Notes under the pieces: model-generated
The model's database searches: none
What the model was told of the DNA's origin: nothing
Seen by the model: only the letters and a program-made list of their open reading frames with translations
Shown here: one piece after another, positions 15,441-25,320 of the stretch
Numbering within the stretch: position 1 is the stretch's first letter
Layout: the number at the start of each line of letters is the position of its first letter
Position numbers and translations under genes: made by a program
NCBI GenBank assembly: GCA_964368075.1
Contig: CAYJAD010000006.1
Location: 13,081-77,080 of the forward strand
Direction: 5' to 3'
DNA length: 64,000 nt
DNA from: CAYJAD01 sp964368075
GTDB lineage: Bacteria > Desulfobacterota > Desulfovibrionia > Desulfovibrionales > Desulfovibrionaceae

Positions 15441-16601
15441 ATGAAAATAATTATTGAAAAAGAACATGTCATCGATGGATTACAAAAGGCTTCTAATATT
15501 CTTCCCCAAAGAGCAGGAGCAGCCTATTTGCGTTCCATATGGATCAAAGCACAAGGAGACAAAGTTTCTTTTTTGGCCACGGATGTAAATATTGAATTCC
15601 AAGGTATTTACCAAGCCCTTGTGGAAGAAGAAGGTCTTGTGGGTGTACAAGGTAAGGCCTTTGTGGATTTGATGCGTCAATTGCCAGAGGGAAAAATTAA
15701 ATTAAGCTTAGATCAAGAATCCAACGTGTTGAAAATTGAACAAGGCAAAAAAAAATATAAATTGCCCATCAATGATTCTATTTGGTTTCAAGAATTTTCT
15801 TCTTTTCCTGCAGAAAATGCCGTGATTTGGTCAGGGGATTTTTTCCAAGACCTATTGGATAAAGTGACTTTTTGTATAAGTGATGATGACACCATGGATG
15901 CCATTGCTTGTCTTTTCATGAAACCTATTTCAAAAGAAAATGGCGATCAGCACATTGAGGTGTGTGGCCTTAATGGACACCAATTTGCCTTGGTTTCTTT
16001 TAACAACGATGATTTATTTAAGCTTTTACCTGAAGAAGGTATTTTATTACAAAAGAAATATTTGCAAGAGCTTAAAAAATGGCTCAGTGTCGAGGAAATT
16101 GAGTTTAATATTACCGATAAGCGTTTTTATGTGCGCACTTTAAAAGGCGAAACTTTAAGTTTGCCCAGAGTTACCTATAATTATCCTGATTATTCAACAT
16201 TTCTTGATAAAGTGCGCGATAGTACCAATACCCTCAAGATTAACCGCAAAGAATGTGGTGAAGCTTTGGGACGTTTAAGTATTTTTAATACAAAAAATAT
16301 TCGCTTTACAAATTTTGATATTACAGAAAATGAAGCTATACTTTCTGTACATGGGCAAGATGTGGGCTCTGCCATGGAAAATTTGGAAGTGCACTATGAC
16401 GGTACTATAAATAAAATTGCCTTCCCCAGTAAAGAACTTATGGATATTATGAACCATTTTCAATCCAGTGAATTAAGCATGCGTTTTACCACAGATGAAG
16501 GACCATGTGCTATTCAGGGTCAGGATGATGTAGATTATTTAATTATTATTATGCCTATGAAGGTGGGAAATACCACTTATTATAGCGAGGAAAATGTATA
16601 A
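15441..16601 (+). CDS. dnaN: DNA polymerase III beta subunit (sliding clamp)
   Basis: The clamp is a ring-shaped dimer that tethers DNA polymerase III to DNA. The 386-residue length fits three repeated clamp domains. Recognisable parts include LRSIWIKAQGDKVSFLATDVNIEF near residue 29, VQGKAFVDLMRQLPEGKIKL near 68 and the C-terminal DYLIIIMPMKV, close to the usual LIMPMRL ending. The ATG at 15441 has an AGGA-like site upstream. It follows dnaA by 139 nt, with no terminator or DnaA box seen in the gap, and its stop touches the gyrB start, so dnaN and gyrB are translationally coupled. Confidence 0.94.
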   Translation: MKIIIEKEHVIDGLQKASNILPQRAGAAYLRSIWIKAQGDKVSFLATDVNIEFQGIYQALVEEEGLVGVQGKAFVDLMRQLPEGKIKLSLDQESNVLKIEQGKKKYKLPINDSIWFQEFSSFPAENAVIWSGDFFQDLLDKVTFCISDDDTMDAIACLFMKPISKENGDQHIEVCGLNGHQFALVSFNNDDLFKLLPEEGILLQKKYLQELKKWLSVEEIEFNITDKRFYVRTLKGETLSLPRVTYNYPDYSTFLDKVRDSTNTLKINRKECGEALGRLSIFNTKNIRFTNFDITENEAILSVHGQDVGSAMENLEVHYDGTINKIAFPSKELMDIMNHFQSSELSMRFTTDEGPCAIQGQDDVDYLIIIMPMKVGNTTYYSEENV

Positions 16602-16602
16602 A

Positions 16603-19014
16603 ATGAGTACAGAAAACCCAAGTATGCCAGAAAATAATTATGGCGAAAGCTCTATTACCATTATGAAGGGTTTAGAGGCTGTTCGTAAAAGACCTGCCAT
16701 GTATATTGGCTCTACGGATAGTCGCGGTTTACACCATTTGGTATATGAAGTTGTAGATAACTCCATTGACGAAGCCATGGCCGGTTTTTGTACTCAAATT
16801 CAGGTTATTTTACATATAGATAATAGTGTTTCTGTGCGAGATAATGGCCGCGGAATTCCTGTGGGTATTCACCCTGAAGAAGGCATTCCTGCTGTGCAAG
16901 TGGTTCTAACAGTTTTGCACGCCGGTGGTAAATTTGATAATGATACCTATAAAGTTTCCGGTGGTTTGCACGGTGTAGGTGTTTCTTGTGTGAATGCTTT
17001 GTCTGAAAAGCTTACTGTCACCGTATGTCGTGATGGTTTTCGCTATAAACAGCAATACAGTCGCGGAATTCCTTTAGGTGAATTACAAAATGAAGGAAGT
17101 ACTTCGCAGCGCGGCACCACCATTCGTTTTAAACCTGATGAAGAAATTTTTGAAGTTTCAGAATTTTCTTACGATATATTACGCAAGCGTTTTGAAGAGC
17201 TTACCTATTTGAACAGGGGTCTTGAAATCGAGTGCATAGATGAGCGCACAGAAGAAAAACATATTTTCCGTGCAGATGGCGGCATAGCACAATTTGTAAA
17301 AGATTTAAATTCCGGTGAAAGTGGCATTCACAGTATTATTGATTGTGAAGCCATTAGTAATAATATTTCTGTTGATCTGGCCATGCAATACAATGCCAGT
17401 TATAAAGAAAATGTTTTAACATTTGCCAATAATATTCGCACGAAGGAAGGTGGCACACACCTTATGGGCTTTAGAACTGCCTTAACACGTGCCATTAACG
17501 GATATATAAAAAATCAGCAAGATATAGTAAAAAAACTCAAAGGTACTAGTCTTTCAGGCGATGATGTGCGCGAAGGTTTAACAGCTGTTATCAGCGTGAA
17601 ACTTCCCGACCCGCAATTTGAAGGGCAAACAAAAACTAAGCTTGGCAATAGTGAAGTAGCAGGCATAGTTTCCGGCCTTGTCTATGATAAGCTTTGCGAA
17701 TATTTTGAAGAAAACCCCAAAGATATTCGCTTAATTATTGATAAAGCTGTAGATGCTGCCAGAGCGCGCGATGCTGCCAGACGTGCCAAGGAATTAGTAC
17801 GCCGCAAGGGTGTGCTTTCTGATAATGCCTTGCCTGGAAAATTGGCTGATTGTCAAAGTAAGGATCCTGCCATATCTGAAATATTTATTGTGGAAGGTGA
17901 CTCTGCCGGCGGCTCGGCAAAGCAGGGGCGTAACCCTAATAATCAGGCCATTTTGCCTTTGCGTGGTAAAATTTTAAATACTGAACGCACTCGTTTTGAT
18001 AAGATGCTGGCCAATAAAGAAGTAAAAGCTCTTATTACGGCCATGGGTGTGGGTATTGGTAAAGATGATATAGATTTAAATAAGTTACGTTACCATAAAA
18101 TTGTTATCATGACAGATGCTGACGTGGACGGCGCTCATATTCGTACCTTATTGCTCACATTTTTCTTTAGGCAATATCAGGAACTTATTGACAATGGCTA
18201 TTTATATATTGCTCAGCCGCCATTGTACCGTGCGCATAATTCGCGCATGGAAAAGTTTATCAAGGATGATGCCGAACTTAATAAATTTTTGCTGGAACGC
18301 ATTTCAGAAGATGCGATTATTAGTACCCCTGTGCAAGAAACAATAAGCGGTAATGATTTAATAGTGCTTATGCAAGATATTGAGAATGTACAGCGTAAGG
18401 TACGTGATGCCGAAAATAGTGGCATAGGCCGTGATTTGTTTGTAGCACTTATGGAATATGAAAAGGTTTTTGTTACCGAAGAAATAAATCAAGGTATTGA
18501 TGCTGATACTATGCAATGGTTTAGTGAGAAAGGATATACTTTAAGCCTGGATAAGGAATTGCAATTAGATGGTGATGAAAGGGTGTACATAACCTTTGAA
18601 GATAGCAATCAGCATCGTGTACGTCGCGGCACAGAATTCTTTTCATCGCGCTTATACAAACAAGCGTGGAATGCCTTTGGTACCATACGTTCCGATTATG
18701 GTATTAAAGATTTTAGCATACAAATGAAAGGGGAAACAGAAGAATACGGCGATATATTTAGTCTTTTTTCAGCTACCTTAGAAAATGCGCGCAAGGGAAT
18801 ACATATTCAGCGCTATAAAGGTCTTGGAGAAATGAACCCTGAGCAATTGTGGGTTACTACAATGAACCCTGAAAATAGGGTATTATTACAAGTAACAGTG
18901 GACGATGCTGTAGAAGCGTCTGATACCTTTGAAAAGCTTATGGGTGATAGAGTAGAGCCGCGACGCGAATTTATTGAACGCAATGCACTAAGTATTCAAG
19001 ATCTGGATATATAA
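16603..19014 (+). CDS. gyrB: DNA gyrase subunit B
   Basis: GyrB supplies the ATPase for negative supercoiling. The GHKL ATPase motifs are clear: EVVDNSIDEAMAG (near residue 46), DNGRGIPVG and GGLHGVGVSCVNALS. The TOPRIM domain has EGDSAGGSAKQGR and DADVDGAHIRTLLLTFF, and the C terminus has HIQRYKGLGEMNPEQLW. At 803 residues it is a full-length proteobacterial type. I chose the ATG at 16603, one base after the dnaN stop; an in-frame ATG at 16594 overlaps dnaN and lies too close to the GAGG site. A hairpin region separates it from gyrA. Confidence 0.96.
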   Translation: MSTENPSMPENNYGESSITIMKGLEAVRKRPAMYIGSTDSRGLHHLVYEVVDNSIDEAMAGFCTQIQVILHIDNSVSVRDNGRGIPVGIHPEEGIPAVQVVLTVLHAGGKFDNDTYKVSGGLHGVGVSCVNALSEKLTVTVCRDGFRYKQQYSRGIPLGELQNEGSTSQRGTTIRFKPDEEIFEVSEFSYDILRKRFEELTYLNRGLEIECIDERTEEKHIFRADGGIAQFVKDLNSGESGIHSIIDCEAISNNISVDLAMQYNASYKENVLTFANNIRTKEGGTHLMGFRTALTRAINGYIKNQQDIVKKLKGTSLSGDDVREGLTAVISVKLPDPQFEGQTKTKLGNSEVAGIVSGLVYDKLCEYFEENPKDIRLIIDKAVDAARARDAARRAKELVRRKGVLSDNALPGKLADCQSKDPAISEIFIVEGDSAGGSAKQGRNPNNQAILPLRGKILNTERTRFDKMLANKEVKALITAMGVGIGKDDIDLNKLRYHKIVIMTDADVDGAHIRTLLLTFFFRQYQELIDNGYLYIAQPPLYRAHNSRMEKFIKDDAELNKFLLERISEDAIISTPVQETISGNDLIVLMQDIENVQRKVRDAENSGIGRDLFVALMEYEKVFVTEEINQGIDADTMQWFSEKGYTLSLDKELQLDGDERVYITFEDSNQHRVRRGTEFFSSRLYKQAWNAFGTIRSDYGIKDFSIQMKGETEEYGDIFSLFSATLENARKGIHIQRYKGLGEMNPEQLWVTTMNPENRVLLQVTVDDAVEASDTFEKLMGDRVEPRREFIERNALSIQDLDI

Positions 19015-19097
19015 ATCAATAAATCAAAAACAAATTGTTACTTTAGAATTTTATTTGTAAATAAAAGCCAAAATTATAATAGCAGAATATACTGTGT

Positions 19098-19149
19098 TTT
19101 TTTGGAAGGAGAGATTCCAAAAAAGAATTTTTTCTTTTAAAATCTCTCC
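19098..19149 (+). promoter_or_regulatory. Overlapping alternative hairpins between gyrB and gyrA
   Basis: Stem A pairs 19098-19107 with 19115-19124 (10 bp, 7-nt loop) and is followed by a T-rich stretch, so it looks like a terminator. Stem B pairs 19108-19116 with 19141-19149 (9 bp, perfect), using the loop of stem A and the start of its 3' arm. The two are mutually exclusive, as in an attenuator. It lies 30 nt before the gyrA start. Function is inferred from the sequence only. Confidence 0.5.
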
Positions 19150-19179
19150 ATAAAATAATAGATTGAGAAGTGAGGCAGC

Positions 19180-21789
19180 ATGTCTGATCAAGATAAAATT
19201 AGTATTGAACACGAATTACGTAAATCCTATTTAGAGTATTCTCTTTCTGTTATTATAGGTCGTGCCATTCCTGATGCCAGAGATGGTCTTAAACCTGTAC
19301 ATAGACGCATCATGTTTGCGCAATCTGAATTGTCTAATACCTACAACAGACCACATAAAAAAAGTGCTCGTATTGTGGGTGATGTTATCGGTAAATATCA
19401 CCCTCACGGTGACTCTGCTGTATACGATGCCTTGGTGCGTATGGCGCAAGAATTTTCCATGCGTGATCCTTTAGTGGATGGTCAAGGGAACTTTGGTTCC
19501 ATCGACGGCGATGCTGCTGCGGCCATGCGTTATACAGAAGCCCGCATGTCTCGTTTGGCCGGTGAATTTTTGGCAGATTTAGATAAAGAAACAGTAGATT
19601 TTCGCCCAAACTATGACAATACCTTGCAAGAACCTTCAGTATTACCTACTAAAGTTCCAAATTTATTGTTAAACGGTACTTCAGGTATTGCTGTGGGTAT
19701 GGCCACAAATATTCCCCCTCACAATTTAGGCGAACTTTCCGAAGCCTTATTGCATTTATTGGCACATCCTGATTGTACTGTTAAAGATCTTATGGAATTT
19801 GTTAAAGGCCCTGACTTTCCTACACGTGGTTTTGTGTATGCAGGTCAAGGCTTACATGATGCCTATCACACTGGTCGCGGTACTGTTAAAATGCGTGGTA
19901 GAGTGGAAGTGGAAGAGCGTAAAAAAGGCTTTCAATCTATCATTATAAAAGAAATTCCTTTTGGCTTAAATAAATCTGGTTTGGTAGAAAAAATTGCTGC
20001 CCTGGTGCATGAGCGTAAAATTGATGGTATTTCTGATTTGCGCGATGAATCTGACCGCAAGGGCATTCGCATTGTTGTTGAATTAAAACGTGGCACTATT
20101 CCTGAAATTGTAATTAATTCTTTATATAAATTTACACCTTTAGAGAATTCTTTTGGCATTAATATGTTGGCTGTTGTGGACAATAGACCGCAATTGCTCA
20201 ATTTAAAATCCGCATTGCGTTGCTTTTTAGAGCATAGGCGCGATGTTATTATTAAACGTACACGTTTTGATTTGGCTAAAGCTGAAGCCAGAGCACATAT
20301 TTTAGAAGGTTTGCGCATTGCTTTAGATAATATAGATGAAATTGTAGCTCTTATCAGAGCCAGTGCCACACCAGATGAAGCGCGTCAAAAACTTATACAG
20401 CGTTTTTCTTTATCAGAAATTCAAGCCAAAGCTATTTTAGAAATGCGTTTGCAAAGATTGACAGGTTTGCAACGTGATGAGCTTATGGCAGAATATAAAG
20501 ATATTTTGCAAAAAATTGAATATTTTAAATCTATTTTAAATAATGTTGAAGTGCTACGCGGTGTTATTCATGATGAAATAGTCTATATTCGCGATACCTT
20601 TGCTACTAAAAGACGTACAGAAGTTCTTGTGGAAGAATTGGTGGGAATTGATATTGAAGATCTTATTCCTGATGAGGAAGTGGTCTTTACCTTATCTCGC
20701 CGTGGCTATATGAAACGTACCACGTTAGATAATTATCAACAGCAAAAGCGTGGTGGAAAAGGCATTGCGGCCTTGCACACTTCCGATGATGATTATGTAC
20801 AAGAATTTTTAACGACTACTAACCATCAATTTTTGCTGCTTTTCACCAATAAAGGTCGTATGCATCAAATTAAGGTGCATCAGGTGCCGGAAGGCAGTCG
20901 CATAGCTAAAGGCGTACATATTGCGAATATTTTACCCATGGAAGAAAATGAATGGGTTACTACAGTTTTGGCAGTGCGTGAATTTGCAGAAAATAAGCAT
21001 TTCCTCTTTGTAACACGTCGTGGCATGGTGAAACGTTCTTCTGCCTCTCTGTATGCTAAATGCCGTAAAACCGGTCTTATTGCTGTGGGATTGCGCGATG
21101 ATGATGAATTGGTTGTAGTTCGTCCTGTACGTGAAGATAGTCATATTGTGCTTGCCACTGCCAATGGTTTCTCCATTCGTTTCTCTTGCAGAGATATTCG
21201 CTCCATGGGGCGTGGCGCCACAGGCGTGAAAGGTGTTGCTTTACGGCGCGATGACTCTGTAGTGGCTTGTGTTATTCTAAAGTCAGAAGATCAAACCACA
21301 GAAATTATGTCTATTTCTGGAAATGGTTATGGTAAACGTACCAGAGTGGATTTATACAGAGCGCAATCGCGTGGTGGTAAGGGTATTATCAACTTTAAAG
21401 TGACATCTAAAACCGGCCAAGTGGTGGGTGCTATGCCCGTTCGTGACGATGACGGTTTAGTTTTGCTCACTTCATCCAATAAAATTGTACGCATTGGCGT
21501 GGAAGATGTGCGTTCTAAGGGTAGAGCCACCATGGGTGTTATGCTTGTGCGTCTTGATGAAGGTGCAAGTGTGGTAGGTTTTGATAGAGTTGACGAAGGC
21601 GGAGCGCGTAAAATAGATGAAGAAGATATTTTACTTGACGATATGGCCGAGGGCGAAGTAACAGCCATAAGCGCAGAAAATATAGCAGACGATTCTGAGG
21701 AAAATACCTTGGATGAAGAAACTGTTGAAGCTTCTTCTGATGAAGAAAACTCTGCCATGAAGGACGAAAATACCTCTGAGGATGAATAG
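19180..21789 (+). CDS. gyrA: DNA gyrase subunit A
   Basis: GyrA makes and reseals the double-strand break during supercoiling. The catalytic tyrosine is Tyr118 in AAAMRYTEARMS. The quinolone-resistance region reads HPHGDSAVYDALVRMAQ, with Ser79 and Asp83 (E. coli Ser83 and Asp87), both the sensitive residues. The C-terminal DNA-wrapping domain carries the GyrA box as QKRGGKG rather than QRRGGKG. The last 80 or so residues are a long acidic, Ser/Glu-rich tail, more extended than in E. coli. The ATG at 19180 follows GTGAGG. Its stop overlaps the GTG of the next gene by one base. Confidence 0.96.
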   Translation: MSDQDKISIEHELRKSYLEYSLSVIIGRAIPDARDGLKPVHRRIMFAQSELSNTYNRPHKKSARIVGDVIGKYHPHGDSAVYDALVRMAQEFSMRDPLVDGQGNFGSIDGDAAAAMRYTEARMSRLAGEFLADLDKETVDFRPNYDNTLQEPSVLPTKVPNLLLNGTSGIAVGMATNIPPHNLGELSEALLHLLAHPDCTVKDLMEFVKGPDFPTRGFVYAGQGLHDAYHTGRGTVKMRGRVEVEERKKGFQSIIIKEIPFGLNKSGLVEKIAALVHERKIDGISDLRDESDRKGIRIVVELKRGTIPEIVINSLYKFTPLENSFGINMLAVVDNRPQLLNLKSALRCFLEHRRDVIIKRTRFDLAKAEARAHILEGLRIALDNIDEIVALIRASATPDEARQKLIQRFSLSEIQAKAILEMRLQRLTGLQRDELMAEYKDILQKIEYFKSILNNVEVLRGVIHDEIVYIRDTFATKRRTEVLVEELVGIDIEDLIPDEEVVFTLSRRGYMKRTTLDNYQQQKRGGKGIAALHTSDDDYVQEFLTTTNHQFLLLFTNKGRMHQIKVHQVPEGSRIAKGVHIANILPMEENEWVTTVLAVREFAENKHFLFVTRRGMVKRSSASLYAKCRKTGLIAVGLRDDDELVVVRPVREDSHIVLATANGFSIRFSCRDIRSMGRGATGVKGVALRRDDSVVACVILKSEDQTTEIMSISGNGYGKRTRVDLYRAQSRGGKGIINFKVTSKTGQVVGAMPVRDDDGLVLLTSSNKIVRIGVEDVRSKGRATMGVMLVRLDEGASVVGFDRVDEGGARKIDEEDILLDDMAEGEVTAISAENIADDSEENTLDEETVEASSDEENSAMKDENTSEDE

Positions 21790-22580
21790 TGTATTTCGTA
21801 AGAATAATAGCTTTTTTTTGCTGCTTTTGTTTTTTCTTTTCTCTGTATGACATACAAGAAAAAGAAGACAATTTTTCTCAAGTTCGCTCTGCCTATGCCA
21901 AGCAAGATTGGATTGTGGCAGAGCGCCTCTTAGTGCGTTTTTTGCGTACAGAAATTGACTTGGACAAAAGTTGGCAAGCATGGCTTATGCTTTTACACGT
22001 AGTAGAATATTCCAATACGCCTTTGGATGTTGTTTTATCCTATTTAAATGATATGTTACAGGATTATGCAGAATATCCTGATAAGAAAAAATATATAATG
22101 GTAAAAATTGCCACTATTACAGATCAAAAAGATGAGTATGAAAAAAGTATCAAGGCTTGGGAAAATTATGTTAGTTTGCCAAATTTATTACCAGATGAGT
22201 CTTTTATTGCCTATCGCCGCTTAATTCAATTGTACTTTTTAAAAGGCGATTTTGAAGCTGTGGAAGATACTTTAAATGATTGCACTGTGCTTGATATTAA
22301 TGCTTCAGACAAAGCGTATTGTATTTATAATTTGGCAGACTTAAAAGCTGGTAAAGAACATTGGGACGATGCAGCAGAGCTGGTGCAACTGGTGCTAGTC
22401 ATGAAAATTTCTGAGTATAATAAAGCACAAGCAGCTTTTTTATACGGTGATATTTTAGAACAAAAGAAAGAATATAAAAGGTCTTTGTCCTTCTTTGAAA
22501 TTGCCTTTGAACATTATGGTAATAAAGATGTAGTCCAAGGACGTATAGACAGTCTTAAAAAAAGACTTAAAATTAAATAA
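21789..22580 (+). CDS. TPR-like protein following gyrA
   Basis: The protein begins at a GTG at 21789 that shares its first base with the last base of the gyrA stop codon. The first 20 residues are a hydrophobic, Phe/Cys-rich signal or anchor segment (IIAFFCCFCFFFSLYD), so it is probably exported or membrane-attached. The rest is helical with tetratricopeptide-like pairs, for example AYAKQDWIVAERLLVRFL near residue 35 and AAFLYGDILEQKKEYKRSLSFF near 225. TPR proteins are usually interaction scaffolds; the partner is unknown. It lies between gyrA and purF and may be co-transcribed with both. Confidence 0.72.
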   Translation: MYFVRIIAFFCCFCFFFSLYDIQEKEDNFSQVRSAYAKQDWIVAERLLVRFLRTEIDLDKSWQAWLMLLHVVEYSNTPLDVVLSYLNDMLQDYAEYPDKKKYIMVKIATITDQKDEYEKSIKAWENYVSLPNLLPDESFIAYRRLIQLYFLKGDFEAVEDTLNDCTVLDINASDKAYCIYNLADLKAGKEHWDDAAELVQLVLVMKISEYNKAQAAFLYGDILEQKKEYKRSLSFFEIAFEHYGNKDVVQGRIDSLKKRLKIK

Positions 22581-22616
22581 GTATTTAACGGAATTTCAAG
22601 AGGCGGGAGAGTTTTC

Positions 22617-24023
22617 ATGATTCATCACGATTGTGGCCTTATGGGCATTTATGAACATCAGGAAGCAGCAAAGTTGACATACTTTGGCTTGTACGCTCAA
22701 CAACATCGTGGTCAAGAAAGTGCCGGTATTGTCACTTGGGATGGCCACAAAATTTACGAGCATAAAGGTATGGGCCTTGTGCCAGATATTTTTCAAGAAG
22801 ATGATTTTGTAAAACTTAAGGGAAATACTGCCATAGGGCATGTGCGCTATAGCACCACTGGTGCTTCTCTGGTGCGTAATGCCCAGCCTTACGTGGTACA
22901 CTTTCAAGGCTTGAATATTGCCCTTGCGCATAATGGAAACTTGGTTAATACCGAATATTTGCGTGCTAAATTAGAAAAAAAAGGTGCCATTTTTCAAACC
23001 AATAGTGATTCTGAAATTATTGTGCATCTTTTGGTTCGTGCCATGCGTAAACACGGCCTAGAAGACGCCTTGCGTGAAGTTTGCTCTAAAATTAAAGGGG
23101 CTTATTGTTTACTCATTTTAGTAGATGGAAAAATGGTAGCTGTGCGCGACCCCCATGGTTTTCACCCATTGAGTATGGCAAAACTTGATAATAGCTTTGT
23201 TTTTGCATCTGAAACCTGCGCTTTTGATTTGCTTGAGGCAAATTTTATTCGTTCCGTGGAGCCTGGTGAAATGCTTATTGTTGAAAATGACACAGTGCAA
23301 AGCCAGTGGATTTTTAGCGAAAAGTTAGAAAAGCCTGCTACTCCAAAGCAATGTATTTTTGAATTAGTCTATTTTGCGCGTCCAGACTCAAATATTTTTG
23401 ATGAAAATGTGTATTTGGCACGTAAGCGCATGGGCTGGCAGTTAGCGCATGAATCGCATCATGATGTAGATTTTGTAATGCCATTTCCTGATTCCGGGGT
23501 TTATTCTGCTGTAGGTTTTGCGCAATGTGCTGAATTGCCATATGAACATGCTATGATACGTAATCACTATGTGGGTAGAACCTTTATTCAACCAACACAA
23601 TCTATGCGAAATTTTGGGGTACGTATCAAAATTAATCCTGTGCGCGAAATGATTGAAGGAAAACGTATCTGTATTGTGGATGATTCTATTGTTCGTGGCA
23701 CGACCATGATTACAAGAGTGAAAAAATTACGAGAGCTTGGAGCTAAAGAAGTACATATTCGTATTTCATGCCCGCCGGTTAAGTACCCTTGTTTTTATGG
23801 TATTGATTTTGCCTCTAACGGTGAATTAATAGCAGCTAATCACAGTTTAGAAGAAATACGAAAAATGTTAGATGTTGACTCCATACACTATTTAACTATA
23901 GAAGGGTTGCTTCGTTCTGTGAATCATGAAAATCATTACTGTACGGCCTGTTTTACAGGAGAATATCCTGTCCTTTGCGAAAATTCGCAAAGTCGATGTA
24001 AGGGCGATTGTGGTTCTCGTTAA
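22617..24023 (+). CDS. purF: Amidophosphoribosyltransferase
   Basis: PurF makes phosphoribosylamine from PRPP and glutamine, the first committed step of purine synthesis. Cys6 in HHDCGLMGI is the glutaminase nucleophile after removal of a five-residue propeptide. GHVRYSTTG and NGNLVN complete the glutaminase site. The PRPP loop is ICIVDDSIVRGTT (351-363). Cys246, Cys392, Cys442 and Cys445 match the four ligands of the [4Fe-4S] cluster in Bacillus-type PurF, so this is the oxygen-sensitive iron-sulfur form, in keeping with an anaerobe. The ATG at 22617 follows GGGAGAG. Confidence 0.95.
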   Translation: MIHHDCGLMGIYEHQEAAKLTYFGLYAQQHRGQESAGIVTWDGHKIYEHKGMGLVPDIFQEDDFVKLKGNTAIGHVRYSTTGASLVRNAQPYVVHFQGLNIALAHNGNLVNTEYLRAKLEKKGAIFQTNSDSEIIVHLLVRAMRKHGLEDALREVCSKIKGAYCLLILVDGKMVAVRDPHGFHPLSMAKLDNSFVFASETCAFDLLEANFIRSVEPGEMLIVENDTVQSQWIFSEKLEKPATPKQCIFELVYFARPDSNIFDENVYLARKRMGWQLAHESHHDVDFVMPFPDSGVYSAVGFAQCAELPYEHAMIRNHYVGRTFIQPTQSMRNFGVRIKINPVREMIEGKRICIVDDSIVRGTTMITRVKKLRELGAKEVHIRISCPPVKYPCFYGIDFASNGELIAANHSLEEIRKMLDVDSIHYLTIEGLLRSVNHENHYCTACFTGEYPVLCENSQSRCKGDCGSR

Positions 24024-24045
24024 GCTAATGTAAGGAAAAAAGAAC

Positions 24046-25296
24046 ATGTCAACACAAAGCATTAAAGGTTTTGCGGACTTATTTTCTCCGCAAAGTCTTT
24101 TGTATACTCGTATGGAAACAGTGGCGCGAGATATTTTTTCGCGCTTTGGCTATGCAGAATTACGCACGCCTATTATGGAATTTACGGAGCTTTTTTGTCG
24201 CTCAATCGGTACAGAAACCGATGTTGTGCAAAAAGAAATGTACACTTTCCCCGATAGGAAAGATCGCTCTTTAACTTTGCGACCTGAAGCTACTGCCGGT
24301 GTTATGCGGGCCTATATTCAATCTTCTTTATATGCCAAAGAAAGCGTTAGTAAGTTGTTTACCTATGGCCCCATGTTCCGTTATGAACGCCCGCAAAAAG
24401 GACGCATGCGCCAATTTCATCAACTTAATTGCGAATGCTTAGGGGCGGAAAATCCGCATGTAGATGCCGAAGTTATTACTATGTTAATGCTTTTTTTACA
24501 AGGTATTGGCATAAATGATGTGGACGTGCAAATAAACACTTTGGGCTGTCCGCAATGCAGACCGCAATACCGCAAGATGTTGTCAGAATATTTAGCTTCT
24601 CTTGATGCCACGGCTTTGTGTGATGATTGTAAAAGACGTATTGAAACAAACCCTTTGCGTGTTTTAGATTGTAAAGTCCCCACATGTAAAGAACATACGC
24701 AAAATGCACCTAAAATTGATGAAAATACATGTCCTGAATGTACCGAGCACTTTTCCACTGTGCTAAATTTGCTTGATGTGGCAAAAGTCTCTTATGTGCG
24801 AAATTCTCGTTTAGTACGTGGTCTTGACTATTATTGCAGAACTACCTTTGAAGTGGTGTCCGGTGCAGTGGGGGCTCAATCTTCCATTGCTGGTGGCGGT
24901 CGTTACGATGGCTTGGTTAAGCAATTGGGCGGGCCGGAAGTGCCGGGTATTGGTTTTGCTTGCGGTATGGAACGTCTAGCCATGCTTATGCCAGAAATGA
25001 CTACTCCAAAACCACACTTCTTTGTTATTAGCATGGGGGCTCAAGCTCAAAGCTTAGCTTTCAATATGGCTCTTGATTTGCGCAAAGAAGGTTTTAAAGG
25101 TGACTTAAGTCAAGGTGGTTCCTTTAAAAGTCAAATACGTCAGGCTGATAAATTGCAAGCACGTTTTGTTCTTATTCTTGGTGAAGATGAATGTAAAAAT
25201 GGTACCATCACCGTGAAAAATATGGAAGATGGTTCTCAAGAAAGCATAACCCTAGATTCTCTTGTGGTTTATATGCGTAACCTTATAAGTTTTTAG
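24046..25296 (+). CDS. hisS: Histidyl-tRNA synthetase
   Basis: HisS charges tRNA-His. The 416-residue class II enzyme has motif 1 around FGYAELRTPIMEFTELF, motif 2 in LFTYGPMFRYERPQKGRMRQFHQL, the histidine A loops LVRGLDYYCRTTFEV and SIAGGGRYDGL, motif 3 in PGIGFACGMERL, and a C-terminal anticodon-binding domain. Two CxxC pairs (GCPQC near 168; LCDDC and CPEC near 192 and 227) sit in the insertion domain, as in several bacterial HisRS proteins. The ATG at 24046 has AAGGA upstream. It lies 22 nt after purF and 24 nt before aspS, implying an operon. Confidence 0.95.
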   Translation: MSTQSIKGFADLFSPQSLLYTRMETVARDIFSRFGYAELRTPIMEFTELFCRSIGTETDVVQKEMYTFPDRKDRSLTLRPEATAGVMRAYIQSSLYAKESVSKLFTYGPMFRYERPQKGRMRQFHQLNCECLGAENPHVDAEVITMLMLFLQGIGINDVDVQINTLGCPQCRPQYRKMLSEYLASLDATALCDDCKRRIETNPLRVLDCKVPTCKEHTQNAPKIDENTCPECTEHFSTVLNLLDVAKVSYVRNSRLVRGLDYYCRTTFEVVSGAVGAQSSIAGGGRYDGLVKQLGGPEVPGIGFACGMERLAMLMPEMTTPKPHFFVISMGAQAQSLAFNMALDLRKEGFKGDLSQGGSFKSQIRQADKLQARFVLILGEDECKNGTITVKNMEDGSQESITLDSLVVYMRNLISF

Positions 25297-25320
25297 AAGC
25301 ACATAGGCGGATAGTATACA

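Noticed and set aside
20341..20369. Antisense frames inside gyrA and other long genes
   Set aside because: These are shadows of strongly supported genes.
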